Assembly: GCF_001540865.1 (NCBI RefSeq)
Contig: NC_033630.1
Coordinates: forward strand, 6,254,393-6,318,392
Reading direction: 5' to 3'
DNA: 64,000 bases
Source of the DNA: Ananas comosus
Lineage: Eukaryota; Streptophyta; Magnoliopsida; Poales; Bromeliaceae
The position numbers and the translations under genes are program-made. This document shows positions 1 through 11,480 of this stretch, piece by piece. The first letter of the stretch is position 1. Every line of letters begins with the position of its first letter. The notes under the pieces were generated by a model that saw nothing but the letters and a program-made list of their open reading frames with translations, ran no database searches and was not told the DNA's origin.

Positions 1-229
1 AATAAAATTTGAAAAAATTAAAGTATTGAAGGTTCAGGTTCCAAAGTTTGATTAGCTAGTCACTAATGGGAGGTTTGACACCCTGGGTTGCAGCATAAAG
101 GCAATAGTTGGCTCCGGGACCAAATATGGCATCCCTGGAGCCAAACGAATTATTTTCAAATCCCCGATCTTCCTGTTTTAGCGCACTTCTGGTGAGGCTT
201 TTCCAAGGGCATTAAAATGATGCTTTGGG

Positions 230-237
230 ACAGAAGG
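230..237. repeat. Target-site duplication, left (hAT-like)
   Basis: ACAGAAGG, repeated exactly at 1084-1091. Confidence 0.88.
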
Positions 238-1083
238 TAGGGGTGTAATGTGGGCCGTGCCGGGCCGGCACGGCCCACATTTCCCGTGCCGAAACGGGCC
301 GGAGGCCAGCCCGGCACGGCCCGGCCCCAAAGTCGGGCCGTGCCGTGCCGGGCCAAAATTTTTGGACCCTGGCCCAGCACGGCCCCCCGGCCCGGTCTGT
401 ACGGGCCGTGCCGGGCCGGGCCGGGCTTCGGGCCAGCCCTTTTTTATTTTATTAATTTTATTTAAAAATATTTTAAATTTTTTAAAAATAAAGATATTAT
501 TTTTTAAAAAAAAATTAATATATAAGTAAAAAAATTAAAATTTTAAAATATATTTATAAAAATATTAAAATTTTAAATTATTTTAAAATTTTAAATTTTT
601 TGGACCAAAATGTCCTTCCCAACAGTCAAATTTTTGACTGTTGGGAAGGGCATTTAGGTCCGGCCCATCTCCCAAAAGTGTCTGCTTTCACAGAACCCAA
701 CTCACTTGGGAGAGCCCCAAAGTCAAAACCCAACTTCCAATGCACATTGGGAGTTGGGTTGATGCAGCTTGGGAGTTGGGTTGGGTGCAACCCAACTGAC
801 CAACTCCCTGCCCGGGCCCGGGTCGGGAGGCACGGGCCACACGGGCCGGGCCGGGCCGTGCCGTGCCGGGTCTGGACATCCCTCAGCCCGGCACGGCCCA
901 AGCCTGTGTCGTGCCGGGCCGTGCCGGGCCACCGGGCCGCGGTAGCAAGGCCCAGCACGACCCGGTTAAGCTGGCCGGGCCGGCCCGGCACGAGTGCTAC
1001 AGTGCTCGTGCCGTGCCTGGCCCGGCCCACTCCCGTGCCGGGCCGGGCGGCCCGCGGGCCGCCCGGCCCGTTTGACACCCCTA
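238..1083. mobile_element. Non-autonomous hAT-like DNA transposon, 846 bp
   Basis: The left end reads TAGGGGTGTAA and the right end TTGACACCCCTA, a terminal inverted repeat of hAT type. Both sides carry the same 8-bp duplication ACAGAAGG (230-237 and 1084-1091), the size hAT transposases produce. The outer thirds are dense arrays of GGGCCGTGCCGGGCC-like subterminal repeats, and the core (about 440-600) is AT-rich. No transposase is encoded; long apparent ORFs in the GC-rich arms are compositional noise. Mobility would depend on a transposase elsewhere in the genome. Confidence 0.88.
602..661. repeat. Inverted repeat in the hAT-like core
   Basis: Two arms of about 29 bp (602-630 and 633-661) are near-perfect reverse complements around a 2-3-bp centre, with key words CCCAACAGTCAAA and TTTGACTGTTGGG. 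It would form a long hairpin in the middle of the element. Confidence 0.8.
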
Positions 1084-1091
1084 ACAGAAGG
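1084..1091. repeat. Target-site duplication, right (hAT-like)
   Basis: ACAGAAGG, the exact match of 230-237. Confidence 0.88.
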
Positions 1092-2743
1092 CAAGGTAGG
1101 ATAGGTGTGGGACTTGTTCCGGGTCATCCCGTGAGTTGGGGTGACATTTGAGCAAGTCGGTGTGACGATCGAGCAATCTTTCGGTGACTGTTGGTCGGAG
1201 TCTGGAAACCCAATTTGTTCAACGATTAAACTCATTTAGGGTCTTAGACTTTTGGGTAATTAGCGGGTTTAATCTAATTATGGCTTTGTTTGGCACTGCG
1301 CATAGGTCCGGCAGACGGTTTCGCATGTTCTGCACTCCAGGTTCTCGGTAGTACAGGTGGATGCTTTGAGCTGGTAGTTGGTGAGATCGTTTCACCTCTT
1401 CTCCTTTTTATTTGCTCTTCTATATCAATGTCTTAGTCTCTACATGTGGTTGACTTTGTTTACTATTCGCATATCCATACTTGTTACTTCCACTATATAG
1501 TTGTTGTAGACATGTAGAGCGGGTTTGCACTTTACTATTTATCGGACCTTTAGGTCTAGGCATTGTAGTTCTCTTGTTATTGTTGAGTATGTTCTGGTTA
1601 TCCCAGCTCAGCGTGCATACACCAGGTATCTGGCTTCGGCCGAGGCATTGACTTCCTGTCATCTTTCATGTTGAGCATTTTGCACGACTTAGTCAAAGCA
1701 CTTCGAGTGTATTCATGACACCGGTCGGTTTGGCCATCAACCAAGCGGTGTACTATCCGGATAGCTCGTCCAATGGGTGCATGGATCAGGTCAGTATAGG
1801 CAATGTGATAGGCAACGTTTGAGGTCTGCGAACCAATATGGCAAGCACCGAATTACTTACCCTTGAGGCATCAATTTATTTGTATTAGTTTTACAGTAGT
1901 AGTTCTCAGTTACTTGCTCCTTTGCGATACTGCTTTCCTTACTACTGTAGTTTGTTTTCATATCACAGCATATATACTTGTTACTCGTTCTCCTTTGTTT
2001 TTCGGTGAATACGACTTGCTTTCGTGGCTCTGTTGTACCCACTAGAAAACCTTATTTGTGGTTTCTCACACCCTCCTTTTTAGGTGATGCGGATAAGGGG
2101 ACGGGTCTCAGTATGACGAGAGGACGGGCAAGCTAGTGGCCGTAGTGGTTATCCGGTTTACTCTCTTACTTACTTAGTAATCAAAAGTAGAAAATGGTTC
2201 AGTTAAAGGATGCATGATTTATAACTTGGACTTATGTGGTTTGGTTTTTCATTTACTAGGAGTTTTTTATACTTGTGGCTTTTGGTTTCTTCGTATCGTG
2301 TTATTCGATTTTCTACCCCTCATGGTGGCGGATTTTAAAATGTATCGTTTTTGTGTGGAAAATAATTTTCAAAGTGGATTTTGAAAAGTTTGCAATCGTT
2401 GTCAACTTAGAAATTTGAAATAAAGCTTCTGAGTGGGGAGCGCTTTCAAATAATAGGCGGTTATGGAATTGTTTTTCATATACATAGATGTGAATGAATA
2501 TTTGTGGGTGCTTATGAATATAATTGTTGATCCTGAATCTTGTGTATAAGATGGTACGGCGTGCAAATACAGGGAAGACTTTGTCCATGCAAACAGAAAA
2601 ACTTTGTATTTGGAGCAGGGCTGTATGTCACGAGGGCCAGACAGTTTTTCTTTTTTAAAAAAATGGCATATTTTCCGCAACTCTGAATTTTAAAATAGTA
2701 TTTATCAGAAGAAGGCTTTTAAAACCGGCCCCGAGGTGTGACA

Positions 2744-4520
2744 ACTTTGAAGACTCAGTTTGGCTAGAAAATTTGATATAAGGAATTTGAAAGCCATAAA
2801 CTAGATAATTGGAAAGAAGTTGCTATAGAAAAGAAAGAAGAAAGGTTTGGCTTCCACAAAAGGGTTTGCGGTGAAGGTTTTGCAGTACTTCAACATGCAG
2901 AATATGAAGCCAATGTCTACCCCATTTTCTATTTAGTTAAAGTTGTTGGTTGAGCAATTATCCAGTACGGAAGTGAAAAAGGCTATGTATCATATTCATT
3001 AATAGTAGAGAGTCTTATATTTTCCATGGTGTGCATTGATACACGACATTGTTCAAGCAGTGGGAGTAGAGTCTATGTATCACAAATTTTGATTGTGAAC
3101 ATTGAAATGCTGTAAAGTTGGTCCTTAAGTATTTGAAGGGCACTGTGAATTGCTTACTTAGTTATGGTTTTGTCAGTTTAGATTGTATCGGATATGTAGA
3201 GACAAGAGAACATCAACCACTAGTTTTGTGTTCACTATGAGTAGTAGTGGTGCTATTAACTGCGAGTCGAAACTTCAGTCAGTGGTAGCTTTATCTACAA
3301 TGGAAGCAGAGCACATACCAATGGTACATGCTAGTAACGAGGCCATTTGGTTAAAGTGGTTACTAGGAGACTTCAAGGTGAAGCAAGATACGGTGCGGCC
3401 GACTTAATGATAGTCAAAGTGTACTACACTTGGGAAAGAGTTCGGTATTTTACTCTCGAACGAAGTACATTGATATACGCTATGACTTTATAAGAGATGT
3501 GTAGACTGATATACTCTCACTGTTGAAGGTTCATGCTGATGCAAACCTTTTAGATATATTGACGAAGCTAGTGACTCCAGAGAAATTCAACTGGAGCAAG
3601 ACTCCCTCGGCTTGAAACTATGTGAGGTGAGTGGGACTCGGCAAACTTCCGATTTCGCATTCTATGGCATTCAACACATATCTTCAAGTGAAAATATTGT
3701 TGGATCAAGGTAAAGCCATGTTTCGAGTTGGCATCACAGAGAAGACTGAGAAAAACAAACTACTGGAGGTTCAAGTTTTGCAATTTGGTTGAGAAATTTC
3801 GGAACCCAAAAGCATGTATTTTGGACTGAGGGTGAAACTCTGGAGTTTGGTTGAAAAACTCAAGAACCCAAAAAGTATGAAGCTAGATTGAAGGCTAGAA
3901 CTCTCGAGTTTGGTTGAGAAACTCTAGAGTTTGAAACTATGCAATTTATCGGATTTCAGAATTCATGTATAGACTCCGGAGTTTTTGAACTATGATAGGT
4001 TCTTTGAGTTGGATCCGACTCCAACTTAATCTAATCTCATGCTTAGAGATTAAGGATCACCTAGATATATCTTTTGGGAAGTTCCTTAGTGAAGATCGAA
4101 GGCTAATAGTGAATCAAATGCTAGGATGAACAACATAAGTTGTTTTCTACTAGAATTAACTTTAGGATTTTAAACTCTTGTCATTCGTGTTTTTGTGCCA
4201 TGAGATTCATTGTAAAAGAAGTCCAAGTTGAAAGAAAAATGTGGGAGATCCTAGAGAGATTTTTGTAATCCAATCTACTAATTGTATTTATTATGCCATG
4301 GATTAATCAAACAAGCCATCAAGGAGGTCTTGCCCGTGGATGTAGTTTGATACACTAAACAACGTAAATCTCATATTTTTGTATTCTCTATTCTTTATTG
4401 CTTAGTTCATCATTGTGCTTGTTTTTCTACGATCGTTCTCTCTAATTTCCATCTACATAAGATTCGATTTTTGTTGCGCTCATGTTTAGTGTGTGTATTT
4501 GAGGTATGTTCAATAACCAC
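2744..4520 (+). mobile_element. Decayed Ty1/copia 3' part (RT end, RNase H, 3' LTR piece)
   Basis: Broken reading frames recall copia pol in order: an MKPMSTP-like RT tail near 2900, a DKRTSTTSFVF-like RNase H start near 3200, the SVVALSTMEAEH motif (3183-3407), and HSRTKHIDIRY- and DILTKLVTPEKF-like words near 3450-3590. At 4240-4249 GTGGGAGAT looks like a polypurine tract, followed by LTR-like sequence to about 4520. Frameshifts and stops are frequent. The 5' half is missing and no target duplication was found. It lies between the older LTR and the host gene. Confidence 0.7.
3183..3407 (+). pseudogene. Copia RNase H fragment
   Basis: An open stretch of 74 codons contains the copia RNase H signature around SVVALSTMEAEH and the downstream ASNEAIWLKWLL. 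The acidic residue of STMEAE is kept, but the upstream Asp-containing motif is shifted out of frame. It is a remnant within the decayed copia at 2744-4520. Confidence 0.75.
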
Positions 4521-4599
4521 TTAGCCAGTTCCTTCATGATAGTTAATGATGAGCTTTACCACACTGCTGGAAAAAAATTTTCAGCAATGTCGGCTCAAG

Positions 4600-5515
4600 T
4601 TTTATTTTAGTGTGTGTTTGGCCTAGATTTTGAAAAATGATTTTAAGGTAAAAATTGATTTTTCCATGAATAGAGTGTTTGGCAATGTCTTTTTCAAAAT
4701 CCGATTTTAATTTTTTGAATTAATATTCTGATTTTCGATTCCCAAAATCAGAAACAGTTAAAATCCTACTTAAAATATGATTCTGATTTTGAACTCAAAT
4801 TTTTAATTTTTAATTTTATTTTGGATTTAAATTTTAAATTTAAATTCAAAATTCAAATTTAAATTTCAAAATATTAATTTTAAATTTTACATTTTATATT
4901 TAAATTATGTTAAAATTTTAAGTTTCAAATTTTAAGTTTTAAAATTTAAATTTTAAAATTTAAAATTCAAAATTTAGATATTAAATTTCCAACTTTAAAA
5001 CTCTAATCCCAATTTTTAAATTTCAAATTCAAAATTCAAAATTTTAAATTTAAGTTGAAATATATTATACTTTGAGAATTTAAAATTTAAAATTATAAAA
5101 TATAAAATTTTAAATTAAAATTTTATTTTTCGAATTACAAGTTTGAAACTTTAAAATTCAAAATTTAATTTCTTAATTTAAATTTAAATTTTAAATTTTA
5201 GATTTAAAATTTAATTTTTAAATTTTGATTTGTCAAATTTTTAAATTTTAAATTTTTAAATTTCATAATTTTAAATTTTAATTTTTAAATTATAATATTA
5301 AATTTCTATTTTTTATTCAGATTTTAAATTTAAATTTAAATTTAAATTTAAATTTAAAATTTAAATTATTGTAAAATAAAATTTAGTAAAAAGTTATTAT
5401 TTTGAAATAATAAAAATATTATGCTAAATAGTTTTACAAAATCACTTCAAAATTATTGCTTTTCATATACATACTCTGTTAAACGTTATAAAACTTTTAA
5501 TTTTAAATTAATTTT
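4600..5515. repeat. AT-rich low-complexity tract
   Basis: Runs of AAATTTAAATTT and TTTTAAATTT words fill about 900 bp. The left edge has GTGTGTTTGG, reminiscent of some hAT MITE termini, but I found no matching right terminus and no target duplication. It lies in the direction of the third intron of the minus-strand gene. No gene is seen. Confidence 0.6.
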
Positions 5516-5644
5516 TTAAACTATAATTAAGTTTATAAAAATTACGAAATCACTTCTCCAACCGTTGGGCAAAGGGCCCCTTAGTGTACGTTGTTGTAGC
5601 AAGTTAACTAGGCCGACACAAGGGAACAATAAAAGAAAGAAGAC

Positions 5645-6160
5645 CTGATAGAAGTAGAGAGACTGGGACATGGCCCCGACGTCGAGCTCCCACGTCCGCG
5701 GATCGCCAATCCACCCCTCGCCCTTCTCCGTCGGGTATCCATATTCGCCCCAGACCGGGTGCGGCAGGATCTGGAGGATCTCCTGCGGCTGCGGGTTGCT
5801 ATAGGGGTCGCAGAACGTAGTGGGGCGCTCAGCATGCTCGGCATTCCCTGGGGAGCAGTAGACATGGTAGGCCGCGTGGGGGAAGCGCGCGGTGTCGGTG
5901 CGGTGGACGCGCGTGCCATTGCGGAAGGTGTGGTAGGGCGGGCACTCATCAAGGCGGTCTGGACGGCACCACGCCTCGGCCTCGGGGTTGATGATCATCT
6001 CGCTGTACCGCGTCACATCAGTCGTGACATCGCCGTCGCATGGCGCGCCGCTGTTCTTCCAGCAGCTGCCCATGTCCAGCAGGTAGAACTGGCTCTTTGC
6101 ACCCCCGCCCTTCTTGATGTCCAGCGTCAACCGAACCTTAAAATTCGGGGACTCTGGAAC
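5645..6160 (-). CDS. Exon 3 of the DUF7705-like gene
   Basis: The acceptor is TTGTTGCAG before 6160; the first codons read VPESPNFKVRL. 172 codons end with LYFYQ at a donor CAG/GTCTTC. Several Cys pairs (SCWKNSGAPC, WCRPDRLDEC, YCSPGN) suggest disulfides. Reading on past the donor gives a short hydrophobic tail and then a stop, so the donor is the more likely reading. Confidence 0.8.
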
Positions 6161-9017
6161 CTGCAACAACATAAGTTGTCATTAATATTGTGTTTATTAT
6201 ATACAAGAGATCGAAGGTTAAGGAGAGAGAGATATATATATATATGGTGGGAAACTGCAAGATATTTTTTTGGGTCTCTTGAGCGTCAACAAAAACTCCT
6301 GCTTGGTCCCAATCATTTTTTTTATTTTTATTTTTATTATTATTTTCATTTGCGGTGAACTACATATTCCTCGTTTTAAACTTTCTTACCTGAATGAATA
6401 ACATATCGATAGTGCTGACATTAATTACAGGTTATGTATAGGCTGGATGAATACCAATAAATTATAACATCAACAACTATTGGATTAGTTGTAACGTAAC
6501 TCTCATTGTAGCGACAGCTGGCTCAACTACTTTGTGGATTAAAGATATCTCACATTGTTGTTGGTTAGAAGGTAAATAGATCAATAAAGCATTAAATTAT
6601 TGCTAATATTGTAACACAATACCATCCGTCTCTAGTGCAAAAGGCAAAGGGTTTGATAATTGATACCTGAGGTTCCTTGTTGTTAAGCACGTATGTTAGA
6701 ATGTTTAGCTTGTTACTCTGTAGTTTCAACAATTTTATTTTGCTACCGTATGACTTTATTTTCATCTCAGGATGATAAATTATATATAAAACTATATTTT
6801 CATATAGTTACATTTAGTTTGTAAAATATATCAATTTAATACCATTTGAGCGACCGTCTTCACGACCACATAACAAAATACGACAATTCAAATAAGAGAA
6901 TACTAAAATTTAAAAAATATGTTAAACCGCAAAATAGCAAATTGAAGCTTCCCAAGAAGGAATTAATGAATGATTATGCATGTATCAAAAAAATCGAATA
7001 ATTTATTAATAAGATCGAGACTAGGGACCGTGCTTACAATCGTGGTCATCCCCCTGGTTTGGTAGTGATACCCGCCTGAGAACCCCTGGGTAGCGTCCGA
7101 CCTCAAGTAGAGCATGAGCCAGGGATACTTCCTGGTGGTCCTGAGCACATGGTGGAACACCCATCCTCCCTTCCCCACCTCCTTCTCCCACGTCACCGCG
7201 TAGTACGACACGTTCTGCGCCTCGAGATCGGCGGCGTCGAGATCATACGTCCCGAACAGCCCTCCGCTCAATTTGTCGCCGTCCAATGCGGTGTAGTTGT
7301 GGTACACCAGCGGCTGGTTCATGCAGCCGCTCCCGAAGCACGGGAACCGGCCCGGCTGCGGCCGGAACGGGCCGACCTTCTTGCCGTTCTCCGGGCACAG
7401 CGCGGCGGTCGTGTCCAGATTTCCGTTCTTGAGCATGATCATCCAGAATTGCCACGGCGGGTCGTCGTCCACCTCGCACTTCTTGCCCAAGTACACCTCC
7501 TTCGCGGCCGCGTAGAGGTCGACGTTCGTGATGCTCTCTTTCTCTTCCTCCTCGCCGGAAAATGGGTCGCCCACGCTTAGCTTGTTGTCCTTCTCCGACA
7601 CCCGGTGCACTACCTTGTCCCCGGATCCTCCCGATTCATCTGCAGGCCGAGAACTACAACTATATATGATCAAATACAATAATATTCAAGTATTAATTTC
7701 GGCGGTTAAAAATTTTTTTACGGGAAAATACTCTTCCAACAATTATTTATACATAATAATACTCTTCCAACATTAATTTTTGGAACTTCCATGACAAAAC
7801 CAATTAATCTGTGAATTTGAAAATAAAAGAAGGAAAACTAATATGACCACCGATCTATAAAGATTCAAACTTAAAATTTTCTATTCTAATATAACCTGAA
7901 TTTTTTTTTTAAAAAAAAATTAATTGCTCATAAAAGCATTTTAAATATCTATACTAAACAATAAAATATAAAAATTAAGATTAAATATTAAAATAAAATA
8001 TTAAATTGTAAGTAGCTTTCCAATATTAAAAGTATGGGAAAAAAAAAAAAGGGACAAAGAGGTTCTAAACTTTAGCACTACTATAAACAGATGGCGGCCA
8101 AATTATTTAAATTTTATCAAACAGTTTAATTAATTCATCTTCTCCAATAAATTTACTAATTAAATCACCAATGTGATTGCCTGTAGCGCACATGTTTTGT
8201 AAAGCTTCAAAATAGCAAAAATTTACTATTTTTAGTTCTAGTTCTTATTATCAAGCATCAGAATTCATAGGATGAACCTATTTTAAATTCTTATTTTTTT
8301 GTATTAAAATAAAATAAATAAGATACGTTATATTCTAAAATTTGCAAGTTTATATACAACGGAAGCAGTCATATAATTAGTAATTTCAATTGAAAAGAGA
8401 CATCTATTGAATTATCTTCTAAAATTTAGAAAATCTGGTAGTCAAAATCAAAAATTTTATTTGCAAAACTGTACATATTTGTTAAGAAACCAGAGGTGGA
8501 AGAAATAAAAAAGAAACACGCTAATTGCACATCTAGAAATGGGTTGTCATTCCCAAATGTATCAAAGAGTTTAAATATTTTTTTTTTAAAAAAAATTTAA
8601 TATTAAAAACTATAAAATAATAAATTAGTGTAAAAATATTCATCTATAAATGAATAAAATGTAAAATTTACATTCACTTGGAGGGTATTGCTAATTGATT
8701 AAAAAAAAAAAGAAAAAAAGAAAAAAAGAAAGAGAAATTAAGGGGGAGAGACCTTGGAGGAGGTCGAAGCAGTCGGCACCACGGGGACTGCCCATGAGAG
8801 GGGCTTCCGCCCCGACCTCGTTGCAAAAGTTCCAGGCCTCCCAGGCCACCCTCAGCCCGTCTCTCCTCATACCGGGATCTCCCACCGCCGAATTGTACGG
8901 CTCTTCCTCTTCCCCTCCGACGACGACGACGACGACGATGAGATCATGGGCCCCGTAGAACAAGAACAAAGTTACTAGCCGCAGCAGCAGGAGAGAATGG
9001 CCGTTTGTTCTCCCCAT
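5645..9017 (-). CDS. Secreted plant protein of unknown function (DUF7705-like), 3' end missing
   Basis: Three exons splice cleanly on the minus strand: 9017-8753 (265 nt), 7639-7038 (602 nt) and 6160-5645 (516 nt). Donors are GTCTCT, GTAAGC and GTCTTC; acceptors end in TGCAG. Exon 1 ends one base into a codon, exon 2 closes at phase 0, and 461 codons result. Residues 1-35 form a hydrophobic signal-like segment with a valine run. The body has many Cys, NYT, NVS and NGT glycosylation sequons, and conserved words AVGDPGMRRDGLRVAWEAW, FPCFGSGCMNQP, GGYHYQTRGM and DMGSCWKN. I recognise these as a plant-wide family of unknown biochemical role, called DUF7705 to my recollection. A short last exon is expected after LYFYQ but is not seen within 5.6 kb. 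It is either beyond the window or lost. A secretory-pathway location is inferred. Confidence 0.8.
7038..7639 (-). CDS. Exon 2 of the DUF7705-like gene
   Basis: The acceptor TGCAG/ATGAATC lies at 7640-7641 and the donor ATT/GTAAGC just below 7038. It encodes residues 89-289, with two glycosylation sequons (NYT, NVS) and the GGYHYQTRGM block next to the junction. The exon is strongly GC-rich against AT-rich introns, as in many monocot genes. Confidence 0.82.
8753..9017 (-). CDS. Exon 1 of the DUF7705-like gene
   Basis: The ATG is at 9017-9015. Eighty-eight codons plus one base run to a donor read as CAAG/GTCTCT. The signal segment contains six valines and a glycine pair encoded by a CGT triplet run. 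The rest carries DPGMRRDGLRVAWEAWNFC, the most typical start of the family. The reading frame to exon 2 is preserved (G + AT). Confidence 0.82.
8918..8938. repeat. Coding CGA/CGT trinucleotide repeat
   Basis: About seven CGA units on the plus strand read as a run of valine codons in the signal segment of exon 1. Confidence 0.85.
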
Positions 9018-9330
9018 GAGATCGATCCCTTGATCCTGAATGGCCGGGCCAAATTAAAGGCGAGGGAAAAAAGGAGTACAAACTGTGAGCATAGGCTATT
9101 TAATCAATTCTAAGAGAGGAGAAGGAAATTAAGTAGCTAGCTGGCCGGGTTCGCTTGTTAATTAACTGGTTACGCGCGATTGGAGCTCCAACTCCAGAGA
9201 GGGGAGAGCTAGGAGGAGAGGGCGAGATGGTGTGAGAATTGACGTACCCGTGATTTCTCTTTTGTGGCTCAACAACTCGGCTTTGGATGTTAAGGTTAGA
9301 AGAGGACACCTAACACCACCGTAGGTAAGA
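9018..9330 (-). promoter_or_regulatory. Presumed 5' UTR and promoter of the DUF7705-like gene
   Basis: No ORF of note. On the minus strand an AT-rich TTGATTAAATAG lies about 80-90 bp upstream of the ATG and could serve as a weak TATA element. This is positional inference only. Confidence 0.35.
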
Positions 9331-9496
9331 CAGTAGACCGACTCTTATGCTTAGATGCGCCGAGTTTGCTGAACTGGCAAGATACGGTGCAGAACGCATG
9401 ACAGGAGATGAGAAAGTCTTCTACGTACGTCCAGCGGTGTTCAATCTAATAAATATCCTCATTACATAGAGAGGTATACAAATACAAGAATAAGTG

Positions 9497-9528
<32 letters not shown>

Positions 9529-10791
9529 AGCATAGGGACAATGTAAAATTATAATATTGTCCTGATTATATTCCCTATGTATGAAATAATATATTTAGTT
9601 TGTAATATAAAGATGCCCCTGGACTGGATCGGATCTGAATAGTTGATATACTATATTCGTACCCTAAAAAAAATGGTTAGAAAAAAAAAAAAATTCTACT
9701 CATTTAATTTCGGGTCGGGTCTAGGTCTGGATGCTTAAGTTACTAATATACCCATTAAGTTTATTTGAGTGGGTCTGGATAGTGACTATCCGTTCAAGAC
9801 TGGGTACATGCAAGTCGGGTCTAAATCAGGTACGGGTACCTATATATATATATATATATATATAGACTTTATTAAATTGTCTGGCAGAGCTTACTTCGGT
9901 CATTATATTGAATAATTAAAAGTCTAAAATTCAAAACAATTTCATATGTAAACACACAAAATAAAAAAATTATGATATCATATTATAGATAAAGAGAATA
10001 TAAGTTGTAGTAATTACTAATATTATATATTAACATTCAAAGAAAAGGGAAAGCAATAAAGAGGACTTAGAAACTTTATTAAATAGAATATTCATTAAAA
10101 AAAAATCTAGGTTATCGACTATAGTTGGAGAAGGAATTTGGAAAAAAACTCACTCGTACCACGCCTATAGAGGATTAATATCGCTGATGATGACGATGAT
10201 GAAAATATTGTTTCATAAAAAACTCTTAGACGGAAATAAAACAAAAAAAATAAAGAGTAAAAAAATAAGAAAAAAAAAAGAGTAAAAGAGCGGCTATGGT
10301 TTCGATATTTCACTAGGATGAAAATGCTTAGCGACTCCTTATCTATAAGTCCTATTAAAATTGATCACTCAACTTCCAAAGTTCAAATCTTTTTTATTTG
10401 TTATCGGATATTTCATCGGGTCTGGATTCAGGTCCGGATTTGAAAACTATTTCGGATCCTACTAAGACTCCTCATCTAAAAGTCGGGTTCGGGAAGGGTC
10501 CAAATCGGGCATAGGTATAAAATATTTGGACCTATACCCGAAACTTTAATTGGTAATTTTTTTTTAATCCGTATACTATCAATTTTTTATCGGGTTTGGT
10601 TCGAGTCTGGATAGAGTTCAGGTAGGGTCCGGATTGGATATGGTACATTAGATATTTTGGATAGCTTTAGTTTATATAATATTATAATAACTCACTAGAA
10701 GTTGATATCTCACTATATATAGGTTAAAGTGTAGAGTAAAGATATGTAATATCCGAGATGTATTTTGAATTTAAATTTAAATTTAAATTTG

Positions 10792-10875
<84 letters not shown>
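9331..10875. other. Intergenic stretch with microsatellites and decayed repeat words
   Basis: I see no gene. It has a 27-base T run (about 9497-9523), an AT repeat near 9841-9863, and GGGTCGGGTCTGG-like words (9700-9840 and 10410-10640) of a sort common in plant hAT or Helitron-like debris. From about 10797 a TA repeat runs up to an N at 10876. No ends or target duplication could be assigned. Confidence 0.5.
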
Positions 10876-10876
10876 N
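10797..10876. repeat. TA microsatellite ending at an assembly gap
   Basis: About 79 bases of TA units end at an N at 10876. True length is unknown. Confidence 0.9.
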
Positions 10877-10908
10877 CAAGCACCATAGACAGACTATATA
10901 TATATATA

Positions 10909-11447
10909 GTTGAGTTGGAATGCTATCGGTAGAAAACGGGCTCCGTTGCCACCTATTTGTTTTTAATGATGGAGCCTCCAAATCGACGATCGGCACCGTT
11001 GAAAATGATCTATACCACTTAAAATATTTAGAAATCAAATTTTATGCTTTTCCGATATTGTTCTCTTGTCCATCAAGTGGGCGTAAAAATGAACGGCTGA
11101 AAATGAATATTTTCTAAAAAATGATGATAGGAATTTTATAATCAAGATCGAGAGCATAGATCTTTTTCTAAATAGTTTAAAGAATTTTCTAACAAAAATT
11201 CAATTGATTTGTATAGTTTTACACCGTTAAACGAGAAAATGTCTCATATCTACCATTAAAATTATAATTTTTGAAATTCTTTGATCATTAGGCTAATGAT
11301 GTCGAAAAGATTTGAAATTTGATTTCTAGACACTTTAAGTGGTATAGATCATGTTCAACAGTGCCAATCGTCGATTTCGAGGCTTCATTATCGAAAACAA
11401 ATGGGTGGCAATGGAGCCTGTTTGCTATCGATAGCATTCCGGCTCAA

Positions 11448-11448
<1 letters not shown>
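10909..11448. mobile_element. Foldback MITE FB1
   Basis: The two ends are long inverted repeats: 10909-11055 begins GTTGAGTTGGAATGCTATCG and 11300-11448 is its reverse complement with scattered differences (roughly 85% by eye over 135 bp). A unique AT-rich middle separates them. TA repeat precedes it; CT and TA repeats follow. No protein is encoded. Arms and flanks resemble microsatellite-targeting elements such as rice Micron. Confidence 0.78.

Positions 11449-11480
<32 letters not shown>

Larger units (their letters stand above)
1..2743 (+). mobile_element. Old gypsy-type LTR, 5' end outside the window
   Basis: No intact protein is visible. The stretch ends at 2743 in a GTGTGACA terminus like the LTR ends elsewhere in the window. 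It carries the landmark common to the gypsy LTRs here, CCCACT followed by a hairpin and TCTCAC, at about 2037-2072. It is split by the hAT-like element at 238-1083. No PBS follows 2743, so this is a solo LTR or a fragment. The left end and target duplication are out of view. Calling it an LTR is inference from shared landmarks; the family was not identified. Confidence 0.5.

Noticed and set aside
248..1151. Several GC-rich ORFs rich in Gly, Pro, Arg and Ala on both strands
   Set aside because: They lie in the subterminal repeats of the hAT-like element, open in many frames because of composition, and resemble no protein.
4600..5515. A MITE suggested by GTGTGTTTGG at the left edge
   Set aside because: No matching right terminus and no target duplication; the stretch is low complexity.
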